A stretch of DNA of 64,000 nt, from NCBI GenBank assembly GCA_002162795.1, contig MAAY01000026.1, positions 42,922 to 106,921 on the forward strand, given 5' to 3'. Shown here piece after piece: positions 26,657 through 37,474 of this stretch (the first letter of the stretch is position 1; every line of letters begins with the position of its first letter). The position numbers were made by a program, and so were the translations under genes. The notes under the pieces are model-generated. The model was not told the origin of the DNA and did not search any database. It saw only the letters and a program-made list of their open reading frames with translations. This DNA comes from Rhodobacterales bacterium 56_14_T64. Lineage in GTDB: Bacteria > Pseudomonadota > Alphaproteobacteria > Rhodobacterales > Rhodobacteraceae.

Positions 26657-27721
26657 ATGAGCGACGCTAGCAATATCCTGAAAGACATGAACCAACGTTC
26701 CCGCGAGGTGTTCCGGGCCGTGGTTGAGAACTATTTGGACCGGGGTGGCCCAGTGGGCAGCCGCACCTTGACCCGAAGCCTGAGTGAGAAGGTTAGCGCC
26801 GCGACCATTCGCAACGTGATGCAGGATCTTGAGTATCTAGGTCTGCTCGATAGCCCTCATGTCAGTGCTGGCCGGGTGCCGACGCAATTGGGGCTGCGGA
26901 TGTTTGTCGATGGATTGCTGGAGGTTGAAGACCTGAAAGCGCAGGACAGGGAGAAAATTGACGCCACGCTGGGTGATAACTCGGCGGATGTTGGCAGCAT
27001 GTTGGACCGGGTTGGCGCGGCGCTGTCGGGGGTGACGCGGGGTGCATCGTTGGTTCTGACGCCCAAGCATGAGGCTGAAATCCGCCACATTGAATTTGTC
27101 TCGCTGGCGCAAGACCGCGCATTGGTGGTTTTGGTGTTCTCGGACGGGCAGGTTGAGAACCGACTGTTCAATCCGCCGCCCGGCCAGACTCCTAGTTCAA
27201 TGAGGGAAGCGGCCAACTTTCTGAATGCGCTGATTGAGGGCAAGACCCTGTCGCAGTTGCGCGGGGTCATTCAGACAGAAATCGCCAGCCGTCGTCAGGA
27301 AATCGATCTGCTGGCGCATGAGATGATCGAGAGCGGCCTGGCGCAGTGGCAGGACGAAGGCGAGGATTCGGCGCGGCTGATTGTACGCGGGCGGGCGAAT
27401 CTTTTGGAAGACGGCGATGCGGATGGGGGATTGGATCGCATCCGCAATCTGTTTGATGACCTTGAACGCAAGCGGGACATCGCCGAATTTCTGCAACTGA
27501 CCGAAGACGGCGATGGTGTGCGCATTTTTATTGGCTCAGAGAACAAACTTTTCTCACTTTCGGGTTCCTCTTTGGTGGTGTCTCCCTATATGAACTCGGA
27601 TCGAAAGATCATTGGCGCGGTTGGGGTGATTGGCCCCACTCGGCTGAACTACGGACGAATTGTGCCGATTGTGGACTACACGGCACAGCTGGTCGGAAAG
27701 CTTATTTCCGATCGGAGTTAG
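26657..27721 (+). CDS. hrcA: HrcA heat-inducible transcription repressor
   Basis: Repressor acting at CIRCE operators of groESL-type genes. The 354-residue protein has an N-terminal winged helix (RSREVFRAVVENYLDRGGPVGSRTL ... VSAATIRNVMQDLEYLGLL) and a C-terminal HrcA dimerisation domain ending in GRIVPIVDYTAQLVGKLI. The start at 26657 gives the normal N-terminus; an in-frame start 19 codons upstream is not family-like. No CIRCE element (TTAGCACTC-N9-GAGTGCTAA) is visible before hrcA, so its own autoregulation is not supported here. grpE follows after 9 bases. Confidence 0.95.
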   Translation: MSDASNILKDMNQRSREVFRAVVENYLDRGGPVGSRTLTRSLSEKVSAATIRNVMQDLEYLGLLDSPHVSAGRVPTQLGLRMFVDGLLEVEDLKAQDREKIDATLGDNSADVGSMLDRVGAALSGVTRGASLVLTPKHEAEIRHIEFVSLAQDRALVVLVFSDGQVENRLFNPPPGQTPSSMREAANFLNALIEGKTLSQLRGVIQTEIASRRQEIDLLAHEMIESGLAQWQDEGEDSARLIVRGRANLLEDGDADGGLDRIRNLFDDLERKRDIAEFLQLTEDGDGVRIFIGSENKLFSLSGSSLVVSPYMNSDRKIIGAVGVIGPTRLNYGRIVPIVDYTAQLVGKLISDRS

Positions 27722-27730
27722 AGGTGAAAC

Positions 27731-28294
27731 ATGGCAGAGCCCAAAAACGAAGATTTTCTGGACGACATTGATGCCGCCGAAGCGGAAGAACTGGCGGATG
27801 AGTTCGCCGAGATCGATGACGAAGCGATGGAGCTGGACGAGCTGCGGGCTGAACGGGATCAGTTGAAAGACCGGTTTATGCGGGCGCTGGCTGATGCCGA
27901 AAACTCTCGCAAACGGGGTGACAGGGCACGGCGTGATGCCGAGCAATATGGCGGCTCCAAACTGGCACGCGATATGCTGCCTGTATACGACAACATGAAA
28001 CGTGCTCTGGATTCAGTATCTGATGATCAAAAAGCTGCGTCTGCAGCACTGATCGAAGGGATCGAGTTGACCATGCGGGCGTTGCTTGGCGTGTTCAGCA
28101 AGCACGGTATCCAAAACGTTGCTCCGCAGGTTGGCGACCGGTTTGATCCCCAGATGCACGAAGCAATGTTCGAAGCACCCGTACCGGGCACCCGCGCTGG
28201 CGACATCATTCAAGTCGCGGCCGAAGGCTTTATGTTGCACGACAGGTTGTTGCGTCCGGCGCAGGTTGGGGTGTCTTCCACTCCGGCCAGTTGA
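27731..28294 (+). CDS. grpE: GrpE nucleotide exchange factor
   Basis: Exchange factor for DnaK. The 187-residue protein has an acidic N-terminal tail (1-45), the long coiled coil DELRAERDQLKDRFMRALADAENSRKRGDRARRDAEQYGG, and the C-terminal beta wing with FDPQMHEAMFEAPVPG and VAAEGFMLHDRLLRPAQVGVS. hrcA-grpE is a common heat-shock operon; dnaK-dnaJ are not in this window. Confidence 0.96.
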   Translation: MAEPKNEDFLDDIDAAEAEELADEFAEIDDEAMELDELRAERDQLKDRFMRALADAENSRKRGDRARRDAEQYGGSKLARDMLPVYDNMKRALDSVSDDQKAASAALIEGIELTMRALLGVFSKHGIQNVAPQVGDRFDPQMHEAMFEAPVPGTRAGDIIQVAAEGFMLHDRLLRPAQVGVSSTPAS

Positions 28295-28325
28295 AATAAA
28301 CGCGCCATTCAGGAAATGGCACGAG

Positions 28326-28387
28326 CCTCCGGCGGAGGTATTTAGGACAAGAAGAAGGGGCGGGCCTAAAGGGTCCGCCCCGTCTCG
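28326..28387. terminator. Bidirectional terminator between grpE and mutS, with upstream small hairpin
   Basis: GGGGCGGGCC (28357-28366) pairs with GGTCCGCCCC (28372-28381) through 10 bp with one G-T, loop of 5. It sits between convergent genes. Just before it, CCTCC-GGC-GGAGG (28326-28338) forms a small hairpin followed by the GTATTT-type motif described in the findings. T-tracts are weak on both sides. Confidence 0.7.
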
Positions 28388-31021
28388 TTATTGGTTGGCG
28401 TCTTTTAGGCGGTAGAGCATTTCTAGCGCTTCACGTGGTGACAAGTCATCCGGGTGAACGCTATCGAGCAGTTGTTCCAGAGGGGAGGGCCCTGATGCTG
28501 CGGCAGGTTGTGAGCGTGGTGCGGCGGCAAACAGGGGTAGATCGTCGATCCGTATTTTTGCTCCTGCGCCCTCTCGGCTGCCTTTCTCAAGCATATCCAA
28601 CACGTCACGGGCACGTGCCACCACCGTGGCAGGTAACCCGGCTAGTTTTGCCACCTGCACACCATAGGATCGGTCAGCCGCGCCTTTGTGGACCTCGTGC
28701 AGGAAAATCACCTCACCTTCCCATTCCTTGACCGCGACGGTGGCATTGTCGACGCCTTTGAGTGTTGCGGACAGTTGAGTCAACTCGTGATAGTGGGTGG
28801 CAAATAGTGCACGGGACCTGTTGGTTTCGTGCAGATGTTCCAGCGTCGCCCAGGCAATGGACAATCCGTCATAGGTGGCTGTGCCACGGCCAATTTCATC
28901 CAGGATCACCAGAGCGCGGTCGTCAGCCTGATTCAGAATGGCGGCGGTTTCGACCATTTCCACCATGAATGTTGATCGCCCACGAGCCAGGTCATCCGAG
29001 GCACCAACGCGGCTGAACAACTGGCTGACTACGCCAATATGTGCAGTATCGGCGGGCACGTAGCTGCCGATCTGGGCGAGCAGAGCAATCAGTGCGTTTT
29101 GCCGAAGAAAGGTTGATTTACCAGCCATGTTGGGACCGGTGAGCAACCAGATGGAAGCACCGTTTGAGGCGGTGAGATTACAATCGTTGGCGATAAAGGC
29201 ATTGCCACCTTGTTGACGCAGCGCCTGTTCCACCACCGGGTGACGACCGCCGGTAATTTCAAAGGCGCGGCTGGAGTCGACCTGCGGACGATTCCAGTTT
29301 TCACCTCGGGCCAAGTCAGCCAAACTACTCAATACATCCAGTTCAGCCAAGCTGCGCGCAGCCCCACTGAGGCGGGCGGAAAGGTCTAGAATAGAGCCAG
29401 AAAGGTCAGAATAGAGACGCTTTTCGATCTCAAGCGCTTGGTTACCGGCATTCAGAATTTTGGTTTCAATCTCGCTTAGCTCAACCGTTGTGAACCGCAC
29501 CTGATTGGCGGTGGTTTGGCGGTGGATATAGCTTTCGGACAGCGGCGGAGACAGCATTTTGCTGGCATGGGTGGCAGTGGTTTCGATGAAGTAGCCCAGC
29601 ACATTGTTATGCTTGATCTTCAACGTGGGGATGCCGGTGTGTTCAGCATATTGCTTTTGCATTGCGGCAATGACCGAGCGGCCCTCGTCGCGCAGGGTGC
29701 GGGCCTGATCCAATTCTTCATTGTAGCCAGTGGCTATAAAACCACCATCGCGGGCCAGTAGCGGCGGTTCGGCCACCAATGCTGCGTCCAACAATTCCAG
29801 AAGGTCGTCAAATCCCTGAAGGTTGCTGATGGCGCTGGCAGTTAGGTTGGGCAGGTCCATTCCCTGGGAGAGGCCGGCAATGGCCTCGGCCTGGGTCAAG
29901 CCATTGCGGATGGCGGTTAGGTCACGCGGACCGCCGCGGTCGAGCGCTAGTCGTGATAGCGCCCGGTCCAGATCCGGGGTTTGGCGTAGCGACTCGCGCA
30001 ATTGCTCGGATAACGGGCTTTGATCAACAGCGAAATCCAGCGCCGCCAAACGGGCATGAATCACTTCAAGACTACGCGATGGGCTGGACAAACGCTGTTC
30101 CAACAACCGCCCACCGCCCGGAGTGACAGTGCGATCAACCACCGCCAGCAGCGATCCGGACCGACCACCGGAGAGCGATCGGGTCAGTTCCAGATTGCGC
30201 CGGGTGGCGGCGTCGATCTGCATCACCCGGTCCTCAGACTCTTGTTCGGGCACTTGCAGCAGCGGCAGCTTGCCCTTTTGGGTGATCTCAAGGTAGTCGA
30301 TCAACGCGCCCATCGCCGAGACTTCGGCACGGGAGAATGTCCCAAACCCGTCCAGCGCACTGACCTTAAACAGGGCGCAGATCCGTTTCTCGGCGGCGGT
30401 GCTGTCAAAGCTGGCCTTGCCCAGGGGAGTAAGCGGAATTTTGTACTCATCTGCCAGAGGCCGTACATGATCATAGGCCGGGCCATCAGCGACAATCAGT
30501 TCGGACGGGCCTAGTCGCGCCAATTCTGGCGATAACCGTACCCGCGCCACTGGCATCACGTGAAACGCGCCGGTGGAAATATCTGCCCAAGCCAGTGCCG
30601 CCTGATCGCGCATTTCGGAATATGAGACCAGGAAATTGTGCCGCCGGGCTTCGAGCAGGGAATCCTCGGTCAAGGTGCCGGGCGTGACCAGCCGCACCAC
30701 ATCGCGTTTCACGATGGTTTTGCCACCGCGTTTCTTGGCCTCGGCGGGGGTTTCCATCTGTTCGCCCACCGCCACGCGAAAACCCTTGCGGATCAGTGTC
30801 AGCAAATAACCCTCGGCAGCGTGAAACGGCACCCCGCACATTGGGATGTCATCGCCGTTGTGCTTGCCACGTTTGGTCAGCGCGATATCCAGCGCCTCGG
30901 ACGCATTCACAGCATCGTCAAAGAACATCTCGTAAAAGTCGCCCATGCGATAGAATAACAACGCGTCTGGGTACTGAGCTTTGATCTCGAGATATTGCTC
31001 CATCATTGGCGTTACGGCCAT
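28388..31021 (-). CDS. mutS: MutS DNA mismatch repair protein
   Basis: Mismatch recognition ATPase of 877 residues. Domain I carries the mismatch-probing motif in FYRMGDFYEMFFDDA (Phe and Glu of F-x-E), domains II-III follow, and the ATPase has Walker A TGPNMAGKST, LVILDEIGRGTATYDG (Walker B) and FATHYHEL. The start at 31021 has GGAAGG only 3 bases away, a rather tight spacing; the next in-frame ATGs are 5 and 6 codons in. The C-terminal region includes a DDLSPREALEMLYRLK tetramerisation-type helix. No mutL is nearby. Monocistronic. Confidence 0.96.
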   Translation of the reverse strand: MAVTPMMEQYLEIKAQYPDALLFYRMGDFYEMFFDDAVNASEALDIALTKRGKHNGDDIPMCGVPFHAAEGYLLTLIRKGFRVAVGEQMETPAEAKKRGGKTIVKRDVVRLVTPGTLTEDSLLEARRHNFLVSYSEMRDQAALAWADISTGAFHVMPVARVRLSPELARLGPSELIVADGPAYDHVRPLADEYKIPLTPLGKASFDSTAAEKRICALFKVSALDGFGTFSRAEVSAMGALIDYLEITQKGKLPLLQVPEQESEDRVMQIDAATRRNLELTRSLSGGRSGSLLAVVDRTVTPGGGRLLEQRLSSPSRSLEVIHARLAALDFAVDQSPLSEQLRESLRQTPDLDRALSRLALDRGGPRDLTAIRNGLTQAEAIAGLSQGMDLPNLTASAISNLQGFDDLLELLDAALVAEPPLLARDGGFIATGYNEELDQARTLRDEGRSVIAAMQKQYAEHTGIPTLKIKHNNVLGYFIETTATHASKMLSPPLSESYIHRQTTANQVRFTTVELSEIETKILNAGNQALEIEKRLYSDLSGSILDLSARLSGAARSLAELDVLSSLADLARGENWNRPQVDSSRAFEITGGRHPVVEQALRQQGGNAFIANDCNLTASNGASIWLLTGPNMAGKSTFLRQNALIALLAQIGSYVPADTAHIGVVSQLFSRVGASDDLARGRSTFMVEMVETAAILNQADDRALVILDEIGRGTATYDGLSIAWATLEHLHETNRSRALFATHYHELTQLSATLKGVDNATVAVKEWEGEVIFLHEVHKGAADRSYGVQVAKLAGLPATVVARARDVLDMLEKGSREGAGAKIRIDDLPLFAAAPRSQPAAASGPSPLEQLLDSVHPDDLSPREALEMLYRLKDANQ

Positions 31022-31092
31022 TCACCTTCCCCCGGTATTCGTTGCACGAGGTGTACAATGGGGGCCGGGGGAGGAAAACCAGAATGTGACCG

Positions 31093-31117
31093 GACCGGGA
31101 TATACCCCGGCCCGAGT
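31093..31117 (-). terminator. Weak hairpin after the flagellin gene
   Basis: Read on the minus strand, GGGCCGGG and CCCGGTCC flank a short gtatat loop just after the flagellin stop. No T-run follows directly, so it may be an RNA-stabilising hairpin rather than a terminator. Confidence 0.4.
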
Positions 31118-31123
31118 TTTGCG

Positions 31124-31969
31124 TTAGACGAGGGAGAGCAAACTATTAGGCGCGGCGTTTGCAATGGAGAGCGACAGACCCCCGAGCTGTTGCTGAACGT
31201 TGAGCGCGGCAAAACGGGCAGAGGCTTCCTCCATATTGGTGTCTATCATGGCGCTGATGCCCATTTTCATGCTGTCCGTCAATTTGCCGACAAAATCATT
31301 CTGACCCGAAATCTGACTGGCACTGGCGCCAAGGGACGCGGCACCCTCGATTGCAAAGTTCAGAAACCCTTCGATTTCGGTCAGCGCCACCATGGCACTG
31401 GCTTTGTCGGTTATGGTGGTCCGATTGTTGATGTCGAAACTGGCGCTTCCTTCAAAATCTACACTATCGACCGAAATGCTAGAGAGGTTGGGCGTGCCCG
31501 ATCCCTGACGGTCCAGTGATGCAGCAACCGTAAGCGCCGAGCTGCCGCTGCCGTTAATGTCCGTCTTAAGCAGGTTCACCCCATTAAACTGGGTTGAGGA
31601 AATGATCGCATTCAGCTGTTCCGTTTTATGCGCCATCTGGGTTTCAATTTTGCTGTAGTCCACGGATCCGCTGCTGGCCATTACGGTTAGCTGCTTCATT
31701 TCGATCAGAACGTCGGACAGACGTTCGGCACCGACGGCTGCCACAGCTACAGTTGCCTCGCCCAGTGACAAGGACGCGGATACGGCAGTGAACCCGGCCA
31801 CATCAACTTCCATCACTTGCGAAATCGCCCACAGCGCGGCGGCGTCTTTTGCGGTGTTTACTTCTTTTCCGGTCGAGATGTCGTCTTGGACATCTTCCTT
31901 CTGCGTGATGGTGCCCCCAAGCATTTGCAGCGCGACCATCGCACCGGAATTGGTGTTGATACTTGACAT
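31124..31969 (-). CDS. Flagellin family protein
   Basis: A 281-residue flagellin with both conserved ends: the N-terminal SINTNSGAMVALQ, STGKEVNTAKDAAALWAISQVM and LSLGEATVAVAAVGAERLSDVLIEMK, and the C-terminal LNVQQQLGGLSLSIANAAPNSLLSLV. The middle (about 120-210) is short and Ser/Thr/Gly-rich, as in many alphaproteobacterial flagellins. The start at 31969 begins MSSINTNSG; a 13-codon extension is not family-like. No other flagellar gene is in the window, so it is either an orphan filament paralogue or sits away from the main cluster. Codons and flanks look somewhat more AT-rich than in mutS. Expression probably depends on the flagellar cascade; a near-CtrA motif lies upstream. Confidence 0.88.
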   Translation of the reverse strand: MSSINTNSGAMVALQMLGGTITQKEDVQDDISTGKEVNTAKDAAALWAISQVMEVDVAGFTAVSASLSLGEATVAVAAVGAERLSDVLIEMKQLTVMASSGSVDYSKIETQMAHKTEQLNAIISSTQFNGVNLLKTDINGSGSSALTVAASLDRQGSGTPNLSSISVDSVDFEGSASFDINNRTTITDKASAMVALTEIEGFLNFAIEGAASLGASASQISGQNDFVGKLTDSMKMGISAMIDTNMEEASARFAALNVQQQLGGLSLSIANAAPNSLLSLV

Positions 31970-32291
31970 ATTTGGTTGCCCTTTTTTGAGAAAACACTGC
32001 CAAAACATAGGTCCATCTCACTAGGAGAGACGCACCCCACGCCGTTCTGGCAGGAGCTCATGGCACATATGATAGTATCCCGAACTGATATCCAAGCTCG
32101 GGACTACGTTAAGGTTTGGTCAATAATTGCAGTACTGAGGTGGTTTAATTGCGGCGAAAATCTGACGAAAGAGCTGGAATTTTAGTTGAATTATTTTGAA
32201 ATGGCTTTTTGAAAAATCTGACTTAGTTGGATTGAGAGGTGCGAAAGGCTGGGATATGACTGTTTTTGACAGTTAGAGGAACACCAAGCCC
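31970..32291. promoter_or_regulatory. AT-rich divergent control region, flagellin / maeB
   Basis: This 322-base stretch has no convincing gene. TTAA-N7-TCAA at 32109-32123 matches 7/8 of the CtrA box TTAA-N7-TTAA, about 140 bases before the flagellin start; CtrA control of motility is established in Rhodobacteraceae, so it is plausible but unproven. Near maeB, ACTGTttttgACAGT (32262-32276) forms a small hairpin before GAGGA. The rest is AT-rich without a recognised motif. Confidence 0.4.
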
Positions 32292-34547
<2,256 letters not shown>

Positions 34548-34560
34548 ACAGGCTTGGCCA

Positions 34561-34612
34561 CTAAGGCGAGGGACATAAAGAGGGCTGGGCCCTTTTGTAT
34601 CCCCCGCCTTAG
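34561..34612. terminator. Compound bidirectional terminator, maeB / msrA
   Basis: Inner hairpin AGGGC-TGG-GCCCT (34581-34593) runs into TTTT. It is enclosed by outer arms CTAAGGCG (34561-34568) and CGCCTTAG (34605-34612), the latter overlapping the msrA stop. It can serve both convergent genes. Confidence 0.75.
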
Positions 34613-35274
34613 TGCTGATCAGCAAAAGGTGCGGAATTTCCCCACAATTGCTTCACGCGGGCGTCGCGTCCACAAGCCTTGCGATAGCGTTTATAAGCCT
34701 CGGACTGTCGTTTAGGTCCAAATCGGGTGAACACCAGTTTCGTGCCCTTGTGGTAATCCTGATGATAGGCTTCAGCTGGATAAAACGGTGTTGCTTGTAA
34801 TGTCGGGGTGACGATTGCCTGTTCCAGATCAGCCTGAGCTTGTGCTTTGACTTGTTCAACCAGTGCTTTTTCCTCCATGTTAGAGACAAAAATGGCTGAG
34901 CGATAACTGTTGCCGCGATCACAGAACTGACCCCCGGCATCCGTCGGATCAATTGAGCGAAAAAACTGCCCGAGCAGGGTTTCACGACTGACTTGCGCCG
35001 GATCAAAGAAGATCTGCACCGCCTCATAGTGACCAGTGCCACCCTTGCTGACCTGTTTGTAGGTCGGGTTATCGCTGGTGCCGCCGGTATAGCCAGAGAC
35101 GGCCCCGGTCACACCCGGCACCGATTCAAAATCGCTTTCGACGCACCAAAAACAACCGCCAGCCACGATCAGAACTTCAGGCGATTGCGCCTGTGCCTCA
35201 TGGCCGCGCAACAGCGCCACCAAAAGCAAAAGCCCAGTCAGCGCCAAGGGCTTTAGATTGTCAAAAATACGCAT
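34609..35274 (-). CDS. msrA: Exported peptide methionine sulfoxide reductase A
   Basis: Reduces methionine-S-sulfoxide. With the start at 35274 the protein is 221 residues: signal peptide (hydrophobic core ALTGLLLLVALL, likely cleavage after AQA near residue 29), then GGCFWCVESDFE with catalytic Cys41, SGYTGGTSDNPTYKQVSKGGTGHYEAVQI, DPTDAGGQFCDRGNSYRSAIF and EAYHQDYH. GGGAGG precedes two adjacent ATGs (35277 and 35274); the second has the better spacing. Location is periplasmic, so it would repair envelope proteins. No msrB is adjacent. Confidence 0.92.
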   Translation of the reverse strand: MRIFDNLKPLALTGLLLLVALLRGHEAQAQSPEVLIVAGGCFWCVESDFESVPGVTGAVSGYTGGTSDNPTYKQVSKGGTGHYEAVQIFFDPAQVSRETLLGQFFRSIDPTDAGGQFCDRGNSYRSAIFVSNMEEKALVEQVKAQAQADLEQAIVTPTLQATPFYPAEAYHQDYHKGTKLVFTRFGPKRQSEAYKRYRKACGRDARVKQLWGNSAPFADQH

Positions 35275-35416
35275 CATAGCCTCCCTTTGGCTCACCCTGA
35301 CGGGGGCGTAATGCGGGCTCAATAGGCTGACATCAAATGTCACAGACAGGTGAGCGAATTTTACCGCTTGGAATGCAAGTGCAACCCTCCTAGCGTCGCG
35401 CCGATAGGAGGATCAA

Positions 35417-36325
35417 ATGACCAAGAAGATGAGCACCCACCAGGCCGAAGACGATCTGCGTAACGAATCGATCCTGATCTATGTAAACGGCCGCATTGTG
35501 CCCCGGGCCGAGGCCACGGTCTCGGTCTACGACAGTGGTTTCATGCTGGGTGACGGCATTTGGGAGGGGCTGCGCCTGTATAATGGTGTTTGGGCCTTTC
35601 TGGATGAACATCTTGACCGGTTGTTTGAGGCGGCCAAGGCTATTGATCTGGATATCGGTTTGGACCGCGCCGCAGTGATCGCTGCGCTAATGGCGACGCA
35701 ACAGGCCAACGGCATGACCACTGATGCGCATGCACGGCTTATGATTACACGTGGTGTTAAAACCCGACCCTTCCAACATCCATCACTGTCGCAACAGGGG
35801 CCGACCTTTGTGATCATCATGGAGCACTCAAGGCCCAAGCTGCCACGGCCAATCCGGCTCGCCACGGTGCCGCACCTGCGGGGGCTGCCGATGACGCAGG
35901 ATCCAAAACTGAACTCTCATTCCAAGCTGAACTGCATTCTGGCTTGTATTGCCGCCGAGAAGGCCGGCGCGGATGAAGGTTTGATGCTGGATGTGAATGG
36001 CTTTGTGAACACTACCAACGCCTGTAATTTCTTCATTATTCGCAAAGGTGTGGTTTGGACCTCGACTGGGGATTATTGCATGAATGGCATCACTCGGCAA
36101 AAGGTTATCGATCTGTGCCGTGCCAACGACATTCCGGTATATGAGCGCAATTACTCGTTGGTAGACACCTATGGCGCGGATGAGGCGTTTTTGACGGGGA
36201 CTTTTGGGGCTCAGACTCCGGTCAGTGAAATTGACGGCCGGCAGATTGGGGCGGGTGATATGGGACCCGTTACCAAAAAAATCCGCAGCCTTTATAAAGC
36301 ACTGATTGAGCAGGAGGCAGCATGA
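35417..36325 (+). CDS. Class IV PLP aminotransferase (branched-chain / D-amino-acid type)
   Basis: A 302-residue fold-type IV aminotransferase. Landmarks: VSVYDSGFMLGDGIWEGLRLYNG (35-57), the PLP lysine in LNSHSKLNCILA (Lys170), and ACNFFII with GITRQKVIDL for cofactor phosphate binding. The family includes branched-chain aminotransferases, D-amino-acid transaminases and aminodeoxychorismate lyases; the sequence does not settle which. GGAGG lies 6 bases before the start. It overlaps the following sulfotransferase-like gene by ATGA, which implies a joint product or pathway. Confidence 0.88.
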   Translation: MTKKMSTHQAEDDLRNESILIYVNGRIVPRAEATVSVYDSGFMLGDGIWEGLRLYNGVWAFLDEHLDRLFEAAKAIDLDIGLDRAAVIAALMATQQANGMTTDAHARLMITRGVKTRPFQHPSLSQQGPTFVIIMEHSRPKLPRPIRLATVPHLRGLPMTQDPKLNSHSKLNCILACIAAEKAGADEGLMLDVNGFVNTTNACNFFIIRKGVVWTSTGDYCMNGITRQKVIDLCRANDIPVYERNYSLVDTYGADEAFLTGTFGAQTPVSEIDGRQIGAGDMGPVTKKIRSLYKALIEQEAA

Positions 36326-37038
36326 TGCGGATCGCCATGTGGTCAGGGCCGCGCAATCTGTCGACAGCGATGATGTATGCGTTTGGCAACCGTGCTGATT
36401 GTGCAGTGGTGGATGAGCCGTTTTATGCGGCTTATTTGGCCAAAACGGGTTTGGAACATCCGATGCGGCAAGAGATATTAGATAGCCAGTCACAGGATCC
36501 AATTTTGGTCGCAGCTCAGGTCATAGGCTCTATCCCAGGAGCAAAGCCCTATTTTTATCAAAAACATATGACTCAGCATATGATCCCTGGTGTGCCACGC
36601 GACTGGATGCGTGAGTTCCAGAACGTGTTTCTGATCCGCCATCCGGCGCGGGTGATTGCATCCTATGCCGCGAAACGTGAAAATCCAACATTGGATGATA
36701 TTGGGTTTTGGCAGCAAAGTGAGCTGTTCAATGAAGTGATTGAGTGGGGTGGCAATCCAATTGTGGTGGACAGTCATGACATTCGCGCCAATCCGGCGGC
36801 GATGTTGGAGGTGCTGTGTGATGCCATCGATATGCCATTTTCACCTCAAATGTTGAACTGGCCCAAGGGGGGGCACCGGGACGATGGCGCCTGGGCCCCG
36901 CATTGGTACGGTTCGGTGTGGACTTCAGATGGCTTTGCTGGTCCGGAAGGAGATCTGCCATTGGTGCCGGATCATCTGCAAGGCGTCCTGGATGCAGCGA
37001 TGCCGTATTATGAACGGATGAAGTCTGTGAAGGTGTGA
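36322..37038 (+). CDS. Sulfotransferase-like protein
   Basis: A 238-residue P-loop protein beginning MRIAMWSGPRNLSTAMMYAF, which resembles the PAPS 5'-phosphosulfate-binding loop of sulfotransferases, followed by VVDEPFYAAYL and LIRHPARVIASYA, the 3'-phosphate-binding Arg/Ser strand. It is coupled by four bases to the class IV aminotransferase. Substrate unknown. An aminotransferase-sulfotransferase pair could act on the same small molecule, by inference. A GC hairpin terminator follows. Confidence 0.75.
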   Translation: MMRIAMWSGPRNLSTAMMYAFGNRADCAVVDEPFYAAYLAKTGLEHPMRQEILDSQSQDPILVAAQVIGSIPGAKPYFYQKHMTQHMIPGVPRDWMREFQNVFLIRHPARVIASYAAKRENPTLDDIGFWQQSELFNEVIEWGGNPIVVDSHDIRANPAAMLEVLCDAIDMPFSPQMLNWPKGGHRDDGAWAPHWYGSVWTSDGFAGPEGDLPLVPDHLQGVLDAAMPYYERMKSVKV

Positions 37039-37045
37039 GGGTAAT

Positions 37046-37062
37046 GGGGGCTTTGCCCCTTT
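37046..37062 (+). terminator. Hairpin terminator after the sulfotransferase-like gene
   Basis: GGGGC-TTT-GCCCC (37047-37059) followed by TTT. Short T-run, moderate support. Confidence 0.55.
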
Positions 37063-37112
37063 GTGCCTGCGGCCCATTCACCCCAAAGTATTTTTGAAAA
37101 GATGAAGCAGGT

Positions 37113-37397
37113 TCAGCCTAGTAGCTGGCCCAGTTTCATTGCGACGGACATGTTGCCTGAAATTTTCAGTTTTCCTGTCATTACTCCGGTCATCGGGTTC
37201 AGTTTGCCGGTCAGCAGCTTAACCAGATTATCTTGCGATAAGCGAAGGGTGCAGTCGGTGTCCTGATCCGTGGTGCTGGCCTGATTATCGGCCAATACGA
37301 TGACACCGGCATCGCCGCAGTCAAATTTTAGCGATCCGTCAAAACAAGTGCCGTTGAGCCCAGTTTGAATGCGGTCTGCGATCTCGTGAAGTGTCAT
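37113..37397 (-). CDS. SCP2 sterol-binding domain protein
   Basis: A 94-residue single-domain SCP2 protein: the LKFDCGDAGVIVL strand, DCTLRLSQDNLVKLLTGKLNPMTGVMTGKLKISGNMSVAMKLGQLL. SCP2 domains bind lipids or acyl-CoA; as a standalone unit its ligand is unknown. GGGAGG lies 5 bases before the ATG at 37397. No signal sequence, so cytoplasmic. It stands alone, with DUF1810 and argG upstream on the same strand after a 77-base gap. Confidence 0.85.
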   Translation of the reverse strand: MTLHEIADRIQTGLNGTCFDGSLKFDCGDAGVIVLADNQASTTDQDTDCTLRLSQDNLVKLLTGKLNPMTGVMTGKLKISGNMSVAMKLGQLLG

Positions 37398-37474
37398 TCA
37401 TGCCTCCCTATTTGACGTTAGCGTTATGTCGGGAAGGGGGGCTGTGCAAATCTGACCAAGGGGAAACCGGGCGG

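Noticed and set aside
30552..30567. parS-like GGCATCACGTGAAACG inside mutS
   Set aside because: 12/16; one half-site only.
31976..32185. 69-codon open frame upstream of maeB
   Set aside because: No ribosome-binding site, no recognisable fold, AT-rich intergenic composition.
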